From the NCBI RefSeq assembly GCF_003203515.1, contig NZ_BGNG01000008.1:62001-126000 (forward strand): a DNA stretch of 64,000 bases, given 5' to 3'. The notes under the pieces were generated by a model. That model searched no databases. It was not told where the DNA came from and worked only from the letters and a program-made list of their open reading frames with translations. Source of the stretch: Glaciecola sp. KUL10 (lineage in GTDB: Bacteria; Pseudomonadota; Gammaproteobacteria; Enterobacterales; Alteromonadaceae). Each line of letters begins with the position of its first letter. Positions within the stretch are counted from its first letter, which is position 1. Both the position numbers and the translations under genes were made by a program. This document shows, piece by piece, positions 1-9,448 of this stretch.

Positions 1-914
1 GGTGATTCTGCATATTTATATCGAATATTGGAAGATAATTTAGCTACTTTGTCATAACTCTCTACTTTCTTTTGTCTGAGTGGCATTTTAGGAGAGACAA
101 ATTGAAATGACTTGCGAGTAAGGCTCACCGGGGCACTCAACTTTGCTAACACAAATAGGAAAAATAGACCGACCAGCAGCCAAATTAAACGATTGTAAAA
201 TACCAAACCAGATAGACCAACGATTTCTGTATTGCGTTGTGAGGGCGTCCAATATCGGACGACCTCTGAGAATGCTCTTAAACCAAAGGGATCTGAAAGC
301 GCTAGTAGGCTACGATACTGTGGATTGTCAAACAAAGCCCCTGACAACACGTAAATAATAAATAACCCCAGTGCTGCTAGGTAGACCGCCATAATGCTCT
401 TAAAGCGAATTGCTAAGGTGTAGAAAATTGCAGATAGCACAAATAAAGTCACAACCGAAAATGTTAGAAACGGCACAATATACGCTAGCAATTTATTGTC
501 ACCCATACGCTGAGCATCTATCCACGGCATCAATGCCCCGATAAAGCTTCCCAAGGGCACAAGGGCAAAAACCGTTAAACTCACAAGATATGCGCCCAGA
601 AACCTTCCGAGTCGATAAGTGATAAGTGGCATTGGCTTGCTAGCGATGATTTCCAGCATCTTAGTTTGCTCATTCCTAATTGCTGAATTCGCTACAAAAT
701 TAACGCATAAAAACATGGAAAACACGCCTAATATGAGAATAAAAGTCGCGATAGAATGAGGGCTGTTGTAATTAAGGTTACCGGTATCACCAATTTGTAT
801 ATTTTCGATCGACATCGCCAAAAACGGCATCGCAAAAAACACCAAACTAGTGACGATAAAAGAAGGTTGACGAGTAAAATAGCGCCATTCAAAGCGCATA
901 ACTGTTAACAACAT
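1..914 (-). CDS. ABC-2 type transporter permease, 3' part beyond window edge
   Basis: The minus strand is open from the ATG at 914 to the window edge (304 codons), starting MLLTVMRFEWRYFTRQPSF and containing about six hydrophobic helices, with the segment NEQTKMLEIIASKPMP typical of ABC-2 permeases. The start lies two bases after the stop of the ATPase gene, so the two form an operon encoding one exporter. The last visible residues (after about residue 265) leave the membrane into a hydrophilic stretch, so more protein follows. In related gammaproteobacteria such permeases are often fused to a C-terminal M1-family aminopeptidase domain; that is family knowledge and cannot be seen here. Substrate unknown. 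It is sure as a permease, unsure in total length. Confidence 0.82.
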   Translation of the reverse strand, partial: MLLTVMRFEWRYFTRQPSFIVTSLVFFAMPFLAMSIENIQIGDTGNLNYNSPHSIATFILILGVFSMFLCVNFVANSAIRNEQTKMLEIIASKPMPLITYRLGRFLGAYLVSLTVFALVPLGSFIGALMPWIDAQRMGDNKLLAYIVPFLTFSVVTLFVLSAIFYTLAIRFKSIMAVYLAALGLFIIYVLSGALFDNPQYRSLLALSDPFGLRAFSEVVRYWTPSQRNTEIVGLSGLVFYNRLIWLLVGLFFLFVLAKLSAPVSLTRKSFQFVSPKMPLRQKKVESYDKVAKLSSNIRYKYAES

Positions 915-916
915 AC

Positions 917-1804
917 TTATAAACTCAAACCTTGACGGTACTGATGTCTGTGAAGAGTAGAAAAATATACATCTTCCAATGACGTAGGTGCAGGTTCAAA
1001 GCCTTCTGGCGGGTTTTCATCGAGAACATGAATTACCGTTCTGCCGGCCAGTAAACGCTTCGAAATAACATTATAGTCTTCTTCAAAAGACTCCGTTTCT
1101 GAGTAGTTGATAATTTTGCGCCACACTTTACCTCTCAGCTGTTCGGTGACTTCTAAAGGATTGCCTTGCAATAAAATTTTTCCGTCGCCCAATACAGCCA
1201 TGTTCTCGCATAATTCAGACACATCATCGACTATATGTGTGGACAAGATTATCACCTTGTCTTGGCCAAGCGTGACCAATAAATTATGAAACCGATTCCG
1301 CTCTTCTGGATCTAAGCCAGCAGTCGGTTCGTCCACAATCAGTAAATCCGGATCGCCGATCAAGGCTTGGGCAATCCCGAAACGTTGCCGCATGCCACCA
1401 GAAAAACCACTCACCGATTGCTTTCTATGTTGATACAAGTTGGTGTGAGCCAATAGGCCTTCAACTACCTCAGCTCTTTCGGCTTTATCAATGATGCCTT
1501 TTAAAACCGCAAGGTGATCAAGCAACTCCTGTGCGCTTACCCTAGGATAGACACCAAAGTCTTGCGGCAAATACCCTAGGCGTTTTCTCAAATCAATTGG
1601 ATTAGAAAGCACGTCTATATTGTCAAAGCTAATACTGCCTGTATCCGGTTGTTGTAAGGTAGCAATAGTCCGCATTAAGCTAGACTTACCTGCACCATTG
1701 GGCCCTAACAAACCAAATAGCCCCTTAGGTACACTCAGGTTAACCTTGTTAAGTGCTTTTACGCCATTGTCATAGGTTTTAGAAATTCCTGAAATATTAA
1801 GCAT
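917..1804 (-). CDS. ABC transporter ATP-binding protein
   Basis: A 295-residue cytoplasmic ATPase of the ABC-2 exporter class (CcmA/NatA-like). Visible motifs are Walker A GPNGAGKSS (about residues 34-42), the Q-loop in LGYLPQDFGVYPR, the signature FSGGMRQR, Walker B with LLIVDEPTAGLD and the H-loop STHIVDD. The roughly 80 residues after the core are the usual C-terminal extension of this class. It lies directly upstream of, and two bases from, the permease gene and would energise it. The ATG at 1804 gives the canonical N-terminus MLNISGISKTYDNG. Family assignment is secure; the substrate is not predictable. Confidence 0.93.
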   Translation of the reverse strand: MLNISGISKTYDNGVKALNKVNLSVPKGLFGLLGPNGAGKSSLMRTIATLQQPDTGSISFDNIDVLSNPIDLRKRLGYLPQDFGVYPRVSAQELLDHLAVLKGIIDKAERAEVVEGLLAHTNLYQHRKQSVSGFSGGMRQRFGIAQALIGDPDLLIVDEPTAGLDPEERNRFHNLLVTLGQDKVIILSTHIVDDVSELCENMAVLGDGKILLQGNPLEVTEQLRGKVWRKIINYSETESFEEDYNVISKRLLAGRTVIHVLDENPPEGFEPAPTSLEDVYFSTLHRHQYRQGLSL

Positions 1805-1955
1805 GCGACTCCGTGTATTGCATTCACTTTATTCTACATCCGCTATATTCAAGTTGATGTGAAGAATAAGCAAGCAAAATTGTTTTACAAAATGTTCTTG
1901 GACACTGATAAACATAAAGTATACTGCACACCACGAAATACAAAAGAAGACAACG

Positions 1956-2431
1956 ATGATTCATAATGACGTATTAAGACGCCTTCGATTTGCCTTAAGA
2001 TTGAACGATGGTGCAACAATTGAAATATTCAAACTAGTTGACTACCCCATGGAAGCCGAATATCTTCAAGCCATTATGAAAAAAGAAGAGGAACCGGGTT
2101 TTATACGTTGCAGAGACAAGATAATCAGCTTGTTTTTAGATGGCTTAATCATTCAAAAACGGGGAAAAAAGAAGGCAGTGAACCGCGTATCTTGAGTAAA
2201 GACGAACGACTTTCGAACAACGAAGTACTGCGAAAAATTCGAATAGCAATGAACTATCGCGACGACGACATGCTTAACATTTTAAAGTACGCTAACTTTA
2301 AATTGAGTAAAGGTGAATTGTCTGCATTGTTTCGTAAAACAGATCACCGCAGTTATAAACCATGTGGCGACCAACTATTGCGAAATTTCTTGCAAGGTAT
2401 GGTCAAGAAATATCGCCCTGAAGTTAAGTAA
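1956..2431 (+). CDS. DUF1456 (YehS-like) protein, needs a -1 frameshift
   Basis: Two overlapping frames together give a complete DUF1456 protein of about 158 residues (E. coli YehS has 156). The zero frame (ATG 1956, stop TGA 2193-2195) supplies the first repeat, with MIHNDVLRRLRFALRLND and GFIRCRDKIISLFLDGLI. The -1 frame from about 2171 to TAA 2429-2431 supplies the second, with LSNNEVLRKIRIAMNYRDDD and KPCGDQLLRNFLQGM. The frames meet at A_AAA_AAG (2165-2171), read in the zero frame as GGA AAA AAG. Without shifting the product is a 79-residue one-repeat protein. The cause could be programmed frameshifting, a one-base indel in the A6 run, or a sequencing error. The molecular function of the family is unknown. 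Confidence 0.75.
2165..2171 (+). other. A_AAA_AAG slippery heptamer
   Basis: This is the same heptamer as the E. coli dnaX frameshift site, in the correct zero-frame phase (codons AAA 2166-2168 and AAG 2169-2171), exactly where the DUF1456 reading frame must move by -1. The zero-frame stop follows eight codons later. I do not see a strong Shine-Dalgarno-like stimulator 10-14 bases upstream, nor an obvious strong stem loop 5-9 bases downstream. Confidence 0.6.
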
Positions 2432-2440
2432 GCGATCCCA

Positions 2441-4420
2441 CTAAATATCATTATCCTTAGTGTTTTTGTGTCTATCATACCAGCTCTCAAGCATATCTTG
2501 AGACATGGGTTTTGCATATAAATAGCCTTGAATGCTCGATACTCCAATTTTGTTGAGCAACTCGGCCTGCTCAGTTGTCTCAACGCCTTCTGCGACCACC
2601 CTGTAATTCAATGCTTTTGCAATGTCTTGAGTGGCTTTGATAATGGAGTGTCCACCTGACTCAATATTGTCGATAAAAGACTTGTCTATTTTAACCGTAT
2701 CTGCCGCCAAAAACTGCAGTTGTGCAAGTGATGAAAATCCTGTTCCAAAGTCATCTAATGAGACGGATATTTTCATTGCCTGCAATTGACGAATTTGATT
2801 GGCAAGGTATTCGACATTCTTAGTAAAAACAGACTCTGTAAGCTCAATGTGTAATTTTTCGCCCGGGAATTGCTCTTTTTCTAACAGCGCTCTTATCTTT
2901 TGTACAAAACCGGTTGCTTCTAGTTGCAATACCGATACATTGACCGATATCGCCACATCTTTATCAAACACCCAACTGGTTGTTTCTCTAAACGCGGTCG
3001 TTAGCACCCATTCACCGATACTGTGAATTAAACCATAATTCTCGGCAATCGGAATAAACTCGTCAGGCGAGACAATTTCACCTTGATGAGTCCATCTCAA
3101 TAGCACCTCACAGAACTCAACCTCTTGGGATATTTGGTTCACGACAGGCTGATAAACAAGTGCTAATTCTTGATTCACTATTGCTGAACTCAAAGCAGCC
3201 TTTAAATAGTACTCACGAAGTTTCATTTCTCGCATTGACTGAGTGAAAACAGCTGCCTTTGATCGCGCATTTTGCTTTTGGCAAAACATTGCTGTATCTG
3301 CCATATTGATTAGCAGATCACTACTATCACTATGTTCTGGATACATTGAAATACCGACTGTAGCACTTACACGAGCATCAAATTTACTCAAACTAATAGG
3401 TTCTGAGATAATAGAAATGAGCGATGCACTCATTGCTTTAGCTTCAATTGCGTTGCACCCTTCAAGTACCATTACGAATTCGTCTCCGCCCCAGCGGCAA
3501 GCATTGTTTTGCGAATCAGCAAATTCTCTGATCCGGTTTGCAACTTGAACCAAAACTAAGTCACCGAATTCATGACCGTGACCATCATTTATCGCCTTAA
3601 ATCCATCTATATCAATAAACAGCACCGCCAATTCTTGATTGTCTCTGCTTGCACTTTGTATTTTTGCTTTTAACTGAGACAAAAAACCGCTTCTGTTAAA
3701 CAACTGAGTCAATGGATCTTTGTTTGATAAATCTACTAGTTCCTTAGTACGCTCGTTTACTTTTAACTCCAAGTCAGAATTTACTTGTTCAATCATTAAT
3801 TTGCTTCGTTCGCTTTCATCCGCGAGTTGCATGTTTTTGCATTTTAGTTTGATTGCATTTTTAGTAAATCGGTGAGACTTGACCGCAATCGAAATCATGA
3901 CAATAAGGAATATGTAGCCTAACGTACCCAATAAATAGGTAAATTCTTGGGAAGATGAAAACACCAACAAGCTTGAATAAGGAAACAGCATTAGAAAGAT
4001 ATAAATTGCACAAATGCTCAGATGGCTAGATAACGCCGTTGTCGCACCACCAGTCAATGCAGAAATAATGATAATAGAGGCCGTGATTTCGTCGCGAGAC
4101 ATCGATGGAAGAAACATGAACACATATACGCACCAAACACTGCATGACAGAGTATTACCTACGAAGAAGCGAGTAAAACCGATGTTTGAGGCGTTTTCAT
4201 TTTTTGGACTATTTCGCCTCCAATGCAGAGTATCCATAATGCGATAAGCACATATTGCTGCCATCGATAAGATAAGTAGCATTCGCTCAAACGCAAGCCC
4301 GTTCGAATAATCGTTGAACCACAACTGCAAAGCAACAAACGAGACAAATGTGACAGCAATGCCATCAAGTGCATTGTCGTATAACATCTTACAGGCATCG
4401 TTTCTGACGCTTTGTTTCAA
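2441..4420 (-). CDS. Membrane GGDEF-EAL c-di-GMP enzyme
   Basis: A 659-residue protein with six or seven N-terminal membrane helices (residues about 20-185), a short coiled coil (about 195-225), a GGDEF domain and a C-terminal EAL domain. The diguanylate cyclase site is intact (RWGGDEFVMVLE near residue 310), but no RxxD inhibitory site lies upstream of it. The phosphodiesterase motifs are present: ECEVLLRW-type ExLxR (written EVL rather than EAL, near 433), SVNVS, HIELTES, DDFGTGFSS, VKIDKSFI, VAEGVET and QGYLYAKP. Both activities could therefore be functional; which dominates cannot be read from sequence. The membrane domain resembles MASE-type sensory regions. The gene converges on the DUF1456 gene with ten bases between stops. 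Confidence 0.9.
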   Translation of the reverse strand: MKQSVRNDACKMLYDNALDGIAVTFVSFVALQLWFNDYSNGLAFERMLLILSMAAICAYRIMDTLHWRRNSPKNENASNIGFTRFFVGNTLSCSVWCVYVFMFLPSMSRDEITASIIIISALTGGATTALSSHLSICAIYIFLMLFPYSSLLVFSSSQEFTYLLGTLGYIFLIVMISIAVKSHRFTKNAIKLKCKNMQLADESERSKLMIEQVNSDLELKVNERTKELVDLSNKDPLTQLFNRSGFLSQLKAKIQSASRDNQELAVLFIDIDGFKAINDGHGHEFGDLVLVQVANRIREFADSQNNACRWGGDEFVMVLEGCNAIEAKAMSASLISIISEPISLSKFDARVSATVGISMYPEHSDSSDLLINMADTAMFCQKQNARSKAAVFTQSMREMKLREYYLKAALSSAIVNQELALVYQPVVNQISQEVEFCEVLLRWTHQGEIVSPDEFIPIAENYGLIHSIGEWVLTTAFRETTSWVFDKDVAISVNVSVLQLEATGFVQKIRALLEKEQFPGEKLHIELTESVFTKNVEYLANQIRQLQAMKISVSLDDFGTGFSSLAQLQFLAADTVKIDKSFIDNIESGGHSIIKATQDIAKALNYRVVAEGVETTEQAELLNKIGVSSIQGYLYAKPMSQDMLESWYDRHKNTKDNDI

Positions 4421-4594
4421 CTTTGAACGATTAATACAATCACTCCACTTTTACTCACCAATCGACACAACTCAGTCAATGTCACGACATTTGTCGCACT
4501 GCCCTTAGTTTACGACAATTGGTAGCTTAAGTATTTAAGTGAACCCTCTTTATAATATGTAATTCTATACCTGTGTATAAAAGGGGCATCTGTA

Positions 4595-5230
4595 TTATTT
4601 GATAGGAATTAATATCTCGTTACGTCGCATCATCGGCAGGGTCAGGGGACCATTATATCCCGCTAACACTTTAGGGCCGACTATTTCGTAATCCGTCGAA
4701 TCCAGCCATTCTTCAAGCATAGATGTGTGTTTTTCAACATTTCTATCGCTCAACGTCCAAGAAAATGTAATAACGGCGACTTTATAATCGTTAACCTCAC
4801 TAACCGATACCGCAGGATTATTTGGTTTGGGAGTCGTTAACAAGGTGAAAGAATCAGGCATAACAAACGCCATCGTCGGCGTCATTGCATCTTCATTCAT
4901 AAATACGGGTGCTGTCATCGCGATTTCACTGCCGCGCAAAGTATTTTTATCTGCTTTGGAGTCCATAAAAACCGGCGCAGTCATCGCAATCTCAGCTGCC
5001 CCTTGATTATCGCCAGTAATGTAGGCAAACAGTCTTCTAAACGCACCGTTGCGACCATCATCTTGTGTGCTTGTAGAGACAAGAATCATAGAATCATAGT
5101 TTCTAATTTCGATATTTTTTGCTTCATCTCGTTGTATCAACGTGTACGGAGCGTTTTCTACTCCGCTATCACCCAAAATAGAACAAGCTCCCAACGCAAA
5201 AGTAGAGAGTAATAAAATTGTATTTTTCAT
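4595..5230 (-). CDS. SOUL haem-binding family lipoprotein
   Basis: A 211-residue protein with a lipoprotein signal peptide (MKNTILLLSTFALGAC, lipobox LGAC, Cys 16), so it is probably anchored in the outer membrane facing the periplasm. The rest matches the SOUL/HBP family: YTLIQRDEAKNIEIRNYDS near the start, GNGAF-type RNGAFRRLFAYITGDN, two copies of EIAMTAPVFM (about residues 81-112), and the closing GPKVLAGYNGPLTLPMMRRNEI. SOUL proteins bind haem or related tetrapyrroles in eukaryotes; bacterial members are largely uncharacterised. It stands alone between two GGDEF genes, on the same strand as both. Confidence 0.85.
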   Translation of the reverse strand: MKNTILLLSTFALGACSILGDSGVENAPYTLIQRDEAKNIEIRNYDSMILVSTSTQDDGRNGAFRRLFAYITGDNQGAAEIAMTAPVFMDSKADKNTLRGSEIAMTAPVFMNEDAMTPTMAFVMPDSFTLLTTPKPNNPAVSVSEVNDYKVAVITFSWTLSDRNVEKHTSMLEEWLDSTDYEIVGPKVLAGYNGPLTLPMMRRNEILIPIK

Positions 5231-5327
5231 TTGTGTCGTTATTTAGACTAGATATATGGAATTACGCGTTAACGCTTTCTTTGGGTCATATAGTGAAATT
5301 AAAATACTGTAATAGTTAAGATTGTGT

Positions 5328-7157
5328 TTACGCAGTTACCACTTTGTTTTTGCCCGTTCTCTTTGCCTCATAAAGTGCTTTGTCTGCGTCCGTGATCAAT
5401 TGAGTTAATGATTTGTCTTCCCTCAAACAAGCTACCCCTACACTAACACTGCATTTTAACGAGGCACTAGCGACAACAATATCAGTATTTGATATCTCAG
5501 TTCTTATTCGATTTGCAATATCGATTGTTCCTTCCATATTGATTGCCGGAAGTAATATTAAAAACTCTTCTCCTCCTATCCGACCGAACAAATCTTTTTC
5601 TCTCAATAATTGTTGAGTGATTTTAGTCACTGTCTTTAAGACAGTGTCGCCTGCATCATGGCCATGTGTATCATTAATACTTTTAAAATTATCCAAATCA
5701 AACAGAATAACTGAAAAAGATTTTGACTGCTTTGATATTGTTTTTAACAGTCGCTCGCCCTGTTCAATCATAAAGGTTCGGTTAGCAATACCTGTTAAAA
5801 AATCAGTTTCTGATTTAGATTTAAATAGTCTTTTCGACTTAATGAGTTGATAGATTAAGAATAGTAAGCATCCAAGAACCACAAGACCAAGCATAATCGT
5901 TAAAGTGGTAATCCTATTTTTTGCCGTTTCTTGCTCTAATTCAAGCTCGCTAATAGCCAGTTTTTGAGCCAATATCTTGTTTTCGTAAAGGGTAATTTCA
6001 GCATCGTGCTCTCGAAGTGTTATCACTCTTTGTTGTTCAATAAACGAAACGAGTCGCTTATTCCAAATTTTATCTAGTGCTAACAAATGACCAGTGATGT
6101 TTCGATAGTCTTGTTTTGAAAAGTCTTTAAGGGCATCGAAACGAATTTTATTGATTTCTCGCGTAAAGCTTTCGTTATTTAAAGTACTGATTACTTTAGC
6201 TGCCTTTTCATATTGTTGTGTCGTTAATAGCGCCTCACTTAATAGAAGCCGCGCATGGTTGACGAAATACACTTCATTTGTTTTATCTTCATTTTCGATG
6301 GCTTTTTCAAAGGCTAATATTGCTGACGGATAGTCCATTTGACGAGAAGCCACCAGCCCCTCATTGAACGAGGCAAAGAAAACAAAGTCTTGATGAATTG
6401 GGTTTTCTGCCGCCATTTTATACATTTTAGCTACGTGCTGATTTGCAAGCTCGTAATCCTCAAGTGAAGATGCGTAATCGACTAGATTGTGCAACATACT
6501 GAAAGCGTCATAGACATCGCCTTCGTTATCCCAAATTTCCCAAGCTCTATACACATGCTCGTAGGCTTTGTCATACATAAAGTTTTTTTGATAAATCAAA
6601 CCCGTCGCATTGTGGATGACAGATAAGCCAGAAGGCGATAACGACGCTTCTTTGGTGACTTGAAGTGCTTCATTTAGCAGTTCAATTGCTTTGAGAAAAC
6701 CTTGTTGATCTTGAAAACAAAACGCGTATTGACTCAACGACTTTGCCAAAATCTCAGGTTCTTTTAACTCTCTTGCTAACGCTACCGCTAGTTTACGATC
6801 GGGACAATACACGGCTAAGTCATTTGAGTTGATATATAGCACATAAGATCTTTCTAATAAGGCATCTATATATTGAGTGCTTAACAATCCTTGTTTTTTT
6901 ATATCGATTGATTTGTTCAAACTAATTAGCGCATTGTCATACAAACCATTCTCTATTTGCCAAAAACCTAAACGATAATAAAAGTTGCCGACGTCGGCAG
7001 GTTCAAAGTGTTCGATAAGTTTTTGCTGTTCGAGGAAAAACGCTAATTTATCAGCCGGCGAGTCTAATGTATCAACGTGCGCGTTTAGTTCATCGTACGA
7101 TTGGAAGGCATGCGCGAATTTAGTAGTCAAAACAATAACAAACAATAATATGCGCAA
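5328..7157 (-). CDS. TPR-domain diguanylate cyclase
   Basis: A 609-residue protein with a signal peptide (cut near residue 17), a long periplasmic region of tetratricopeptide-like helical repeats (about 30-370), a coiled coil rich in E/L (375-412), one membrane helix (TLTIMLGLVVLGCLLFLIY, about 420-438) and a cytoplasmic GGDEF domain. The active site reads GRIGGEEFLILLP (near residue 527) and is preceded by REKD, a good RxxD product-inhibition site. This is the common layout in which periplasmic TPRs sense a ligand or partner and control c-di-GMP synthesis inside. The signal sensed is unknown. The ATG at 7157 gives a clean signal peptide. Confidence 0.9.
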   Translation of the reverse strand: MRILLFVIVLTTKFAHAFQSYDELNAHVDTLDSPADKLAFFLEQQKLIEHFEPADVGNFYYRLGFWQIENGLYDNALISLNKSIDIKKQGLLSTQYIDALLERSYVLYINSNDLAVYCPDRKLAVALARELKEPEILAKSLSQYAFCFQDQQGFLKAIELLNEALQVTKEASLSPSGLSVIHNATGLIYQKNFMYDKAYEHVYRAWEIWDNEGDVYDAFSMLHNLVDYASSLEDYELANQHVAKMYKMAAENPIHQDFVFFASFNEGLVASRQMDYPSAILAFEKAIENEDKTNEVYFVNHARLLLSEALLTTQQYEKAAKVISTLNNESFTREINKIRFDALKDFSKQDYRNITGHLLALDKIWNKRLVSFIEQQRVITLREHDAEITLYENKILAQKLAISELELEQETAKNRITTLTIMLGLVVLGCLLFLIYQLIKSKRLFKSKSETDFLTGIANRTFMIEQGERLLKTISKQSKSFSVILFDLDNFKSINDTHGHDAGDTVLKTVTKITQQLLREKDLFGRIGGEEFLILLPAINMEGTIDIANRIRTEISNTDIVVASASLKCSVSVGVACLREDKSLTQLITDADKALYEAKRTGKNKVVTA

Positions 7158-7359
7158 TTTAAGGCCCTGCGTGATTTAAACAAATTTTACTTGAAGAAAA
7201 GTGCCGAAAGTCTAACAAAAGTAGAACTAAAAAATGTATGTTAAAACATACAATGAGATTTTAATACAAACGTAAGCCCACTATTGCGTTGAACTCATCC
7301 CGACGCCAAGGTCTTGCTAATCACAAACCAAAAAACGTACAGCCCTCTTGGTGAATGTA

Positions 7360-7376
7360 ATTCACATCTCTTTCAC
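7360..7376 (+). promoter_or_regulatory. TTCAC/TTTCAC direct-repeat operator candidate
   Basis: ATTCACATCTCTTTCAC carries two half-sites ten bases apart and closely matches TTTCACATCTATTTCAC, which lies before the ABC operon at 13441-13467. Both stand in the same orientation and about 40-60 bases from the start codon. Spacing of 10-11 bases suits OmpR/PhoP-type regulators. GTGAATGTAATTCAC (7351-7365) overlaps it as a small palindrome. Confidence 0.5.
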
Positions 7377-7423
7377 ACAGTGTTGTTTAAGCTTTTGTTC
7401 TTTTTTACTGATGAGAATAATGC

Positions 7424-8158
7424 GTGAATGCATCTAAACCTATTTTAATATCAACGCTAGCCTTTTTAAGTATTTCTGCAAAGTGTATAGCCGAGACTAA
7501 ACACGACAGTACAATCAACGAAGCGCTTAAAGAAACGATACTGACAGCCATTACTAAATATGAAACAACCAACATCAATGAGTGGGCATTTGAGGTTTCA
7601 CGTTATGAATTTGAAGAAGGCACTGAAACAAGCAGCATTGAGCGTTTTTCACCTCATGGTGACGATTCATCTAAATGGCAACTCATCAGCATCAATCAGA
7701 GGCTGCCCACTCCTAAGGAACAGGAAACCTTTAAGCGTAATAAAAACAAAAGTGGCACTAATATATCAATGAATCTACGAGATTTAATATTAACAGACAG
7801 CCTCACAGTCGAAAAACAAAGCCAAACTAGTGTCTACGCTACTTTTGATGTCTATTTAGAGCAACTCGGAAGCAAGGCCTCTAACAGCCTGCGAGGCTAT
7901 CTTACCTACGATAGCCAAGAAGCTTATATTACGGATATTGAGATCACCAATACCAAGAGCTTTTCACCAATGTTTGCCGCGACGCTCGATAATATTAATT
8001 TGCAGCTTGCTTTTATTAAAATTAATGACACCGTGTTAACCGAAAGAGTGAATTTAGAGATGACCGGTCGTTTCGCTATTTTTAGCAAACTTGACGAACG
8101 TTCTTCCGATATATATTCAAATTATCAATATGTTGGGCAATGCAAGTTTAACTGCTAA
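7424..8158 (+). CDS. Secreted protein of unknown function
   Basis: A 244-residue protein I do not recognise. It begins at a GTG with a signal peptide (hydrophobic PILISTLAFLSISAKCIA, cleavage near residue 23), so it should be periplasmic; there is no lipobox or membrane helix after it. The mature part is mixed alpha/beta-looking, with a Tyr/Phe-rich start (YEFEEG) and a C-terminal YQYVGQCKFNC containing two Cys that could form a disulfide. Its stop overlaps by 11 bases the end of the convergent histidine kinase gene. The shared direct-repeat operator upstream suggests co-regulation with the ABC/two-component genes at 8.1-13.4 kb, perhaps as an accessory or sensor protein; that link is inference. 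Confidence 0.7.
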   Translation: MNASKPILISTLAFLSISAKCIAETKHDSTINEALKETILTAITKYETTNINEWAFEVSRYEFEEGTETSSIERFSPHGDDSSKWQLISINQRLPTPKEQETFKRNKNKSGTNISMNLRDLILTDSLTVEKQSQTSVYATFDVYLEQLGSKASNSLRGYLTYDSQEAYITDIEITNTKSFSPMFAATLDNINLQLAFIKINDTVLTERVNLEMTGRFAIFSKLDERSSDIYSNYQYVGQCKFNC

Positions 8159-9422
8159 AAAGTAATGAGACAGTGGTTCCCTCTCCACTGTTTACTGAAA
8201 GTCCCCATCCTTGATGCTCACATAAGCGGTTAACGATAGACAAGCCAAAGCCCAAACCTGTGCTTTGATCACCCTTTACGCCTCGTTCAGTGACTGATTC
8301 GAGGAGATTAGTCTGAATACCTGGCCCAGTATCGGCAATGCTTAACGCATTATTGACAAAGCTAAAACTTACCGTCCCTATTTCAACATATTTGAATGCA
8401 TTGCTTATTAGATTGTCGAGAACGACTTTAAGCACATTTGGCTCTGTAAATACACTCACTGCGCATGAATCATCTATATAAACCTCAATAGGCTTATTGC
8501 TTAGCAATAAGCGATTATCTATTACAGAACGTTCAATAAGCGCCATTAAATCAGTTGGTTCTGAGTATTCCGAACTATGCTCTTCTCGGGCTAACATTAG
8601 CAGTGTCTGCACAGTTTGTTCCATTTGTTCACCAGCGTGCAAAATTCTATCTAAGGTAAGGTGCTCTTGATGGGAACCACTGGGCTTATCCCGTTCAACT
8701 TGAAGCACCTCAACCGCGTTTTTGATAACCGCTAATGGGGTTCTAAGCTCATGGCTTACATCCATAGTGAAACTGCGCTCTCGTTCAACCGCGTCGGCGA
8801 TGCGTTTTAACGCATTTTCAAGTACCTGCGCGAGCATGCCTACTTCATTGTTTGGAAAGCCGTCTGCAAATGCCTTAGGTAGGCTATCAAGCGCAACACT
8901 ATCCACCAACTCGACTAATTGATTTAAGGGGCGCGTAGTGTGACGACCAATCATCCATGCAATCAAACAAGCAACAATAGTGACCAATAGGCCGCTTATA
9001 ACCAAAAACTGAATCGTTCCACCTCTTGATGGTCTAACTAACAATTGTTCACTTACCTCTGCCACCAGAAACACATCAGGGAATTGTGAAAAGCGATACA
9101 AATGATAATGGCGATTCTGTCTACCAAAGAACTCCTTGCGATGTGGCTCTTCAATGGCTGTATCTCTAAAGTCATCTGGCAAATCTTTCTCTGAGAAGAG
9201 CAATTGCATATTATCAACACGAGGCTTAGGCCATTGCCCAGTCGATTCAAAGGACGCCTTCAGAAATTGTGCTTCTTGGTGCACCGTGCGTTCGATAAAG
9301 TTATCTTCCAACGTATACATGAGCGCAAGCGCGATAATGCCGTATATTACTGAAATGAATATGGTAAACAGGCAAAATCGAGCGATAATCCTGCTGCTTA
9401 AACTATGGAATTTACTTGGCAT
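8148..9422 (-). CDS. Sensor histidine kinase
   Basis: A 424-residue membrane kinase: helix 1 at about 12-34, a periplasmic loop of about 110 residues (35-145), helix 2 at about 146-166, HAMP, then a HisKA domain with the phospho-accepting His in SHELRTPLAVIKNAVEVL (near 240), and an ATPase domain with N-box NLISNAFKY, G1 IADTGPGI and G2 GLGFGLSI. The small periplasmic domain resembles those of PhoQ/QseC-like sensors of metals, pH or peptides, but the ligand cannot be told. It is last in the set ATPase-permease-regulator-kinase, 26 bases after the regulator gene, and should phosphorylate that regulator. Confidence 0.92.
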   Translation of the reverse strand: MPSKFHSLSSRIIARFCLFTIFISVIYGIIALALMYTLEDNFIERTVHQEAQFLKASFESTGQWPKPRVDNMQLLFSEKDLPDDFRDTAIEEPHRKEFFGRQNRHYHLYRFSQFPDVFLVAEVSEQLLVRPSRGGTIQFLVISGLLVTIVACLIAWMIGRHTTRPLNQLVELVDSVALDSLPKAFADGFPNNEVGMLAQVLENALKRIADAVERERSFTMDVSHELRTPLAVIKNAVEVLQVERDKPSGSHQEHLTLDRILHAGEQMEQTVQTLLMLAREEHSSEYSEPTDLMALIERSVIDNRLLLSNKPIEVYIDDSCAVSVFTEPNVLKVVLDNLISNAFKYVEIGTVSFSFVNNALSIADTGPGIQTNLLESVTERGVKGDQSTGLGFGLSIVNRLCEHQGWGLSVNSGEGTTVSLLFSS

Positions 9423-9448
9423 TTGACGTTTCTTTCTCGTAATTCATG

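Noticed and set aside
143-358. A 71-codon plus-strand frame at the left edge
   Set aside because: The minus strand is open throughout with a clear ABC-2 permease; this is its shadow.
4900-5000. Repeated EIAMTAPVFM in the SOUL lipoprotein as a recent duplication
   Set aside because: SOUL-family proteins commonly carry two such IAMTAPV motifs, so it is a family trait.
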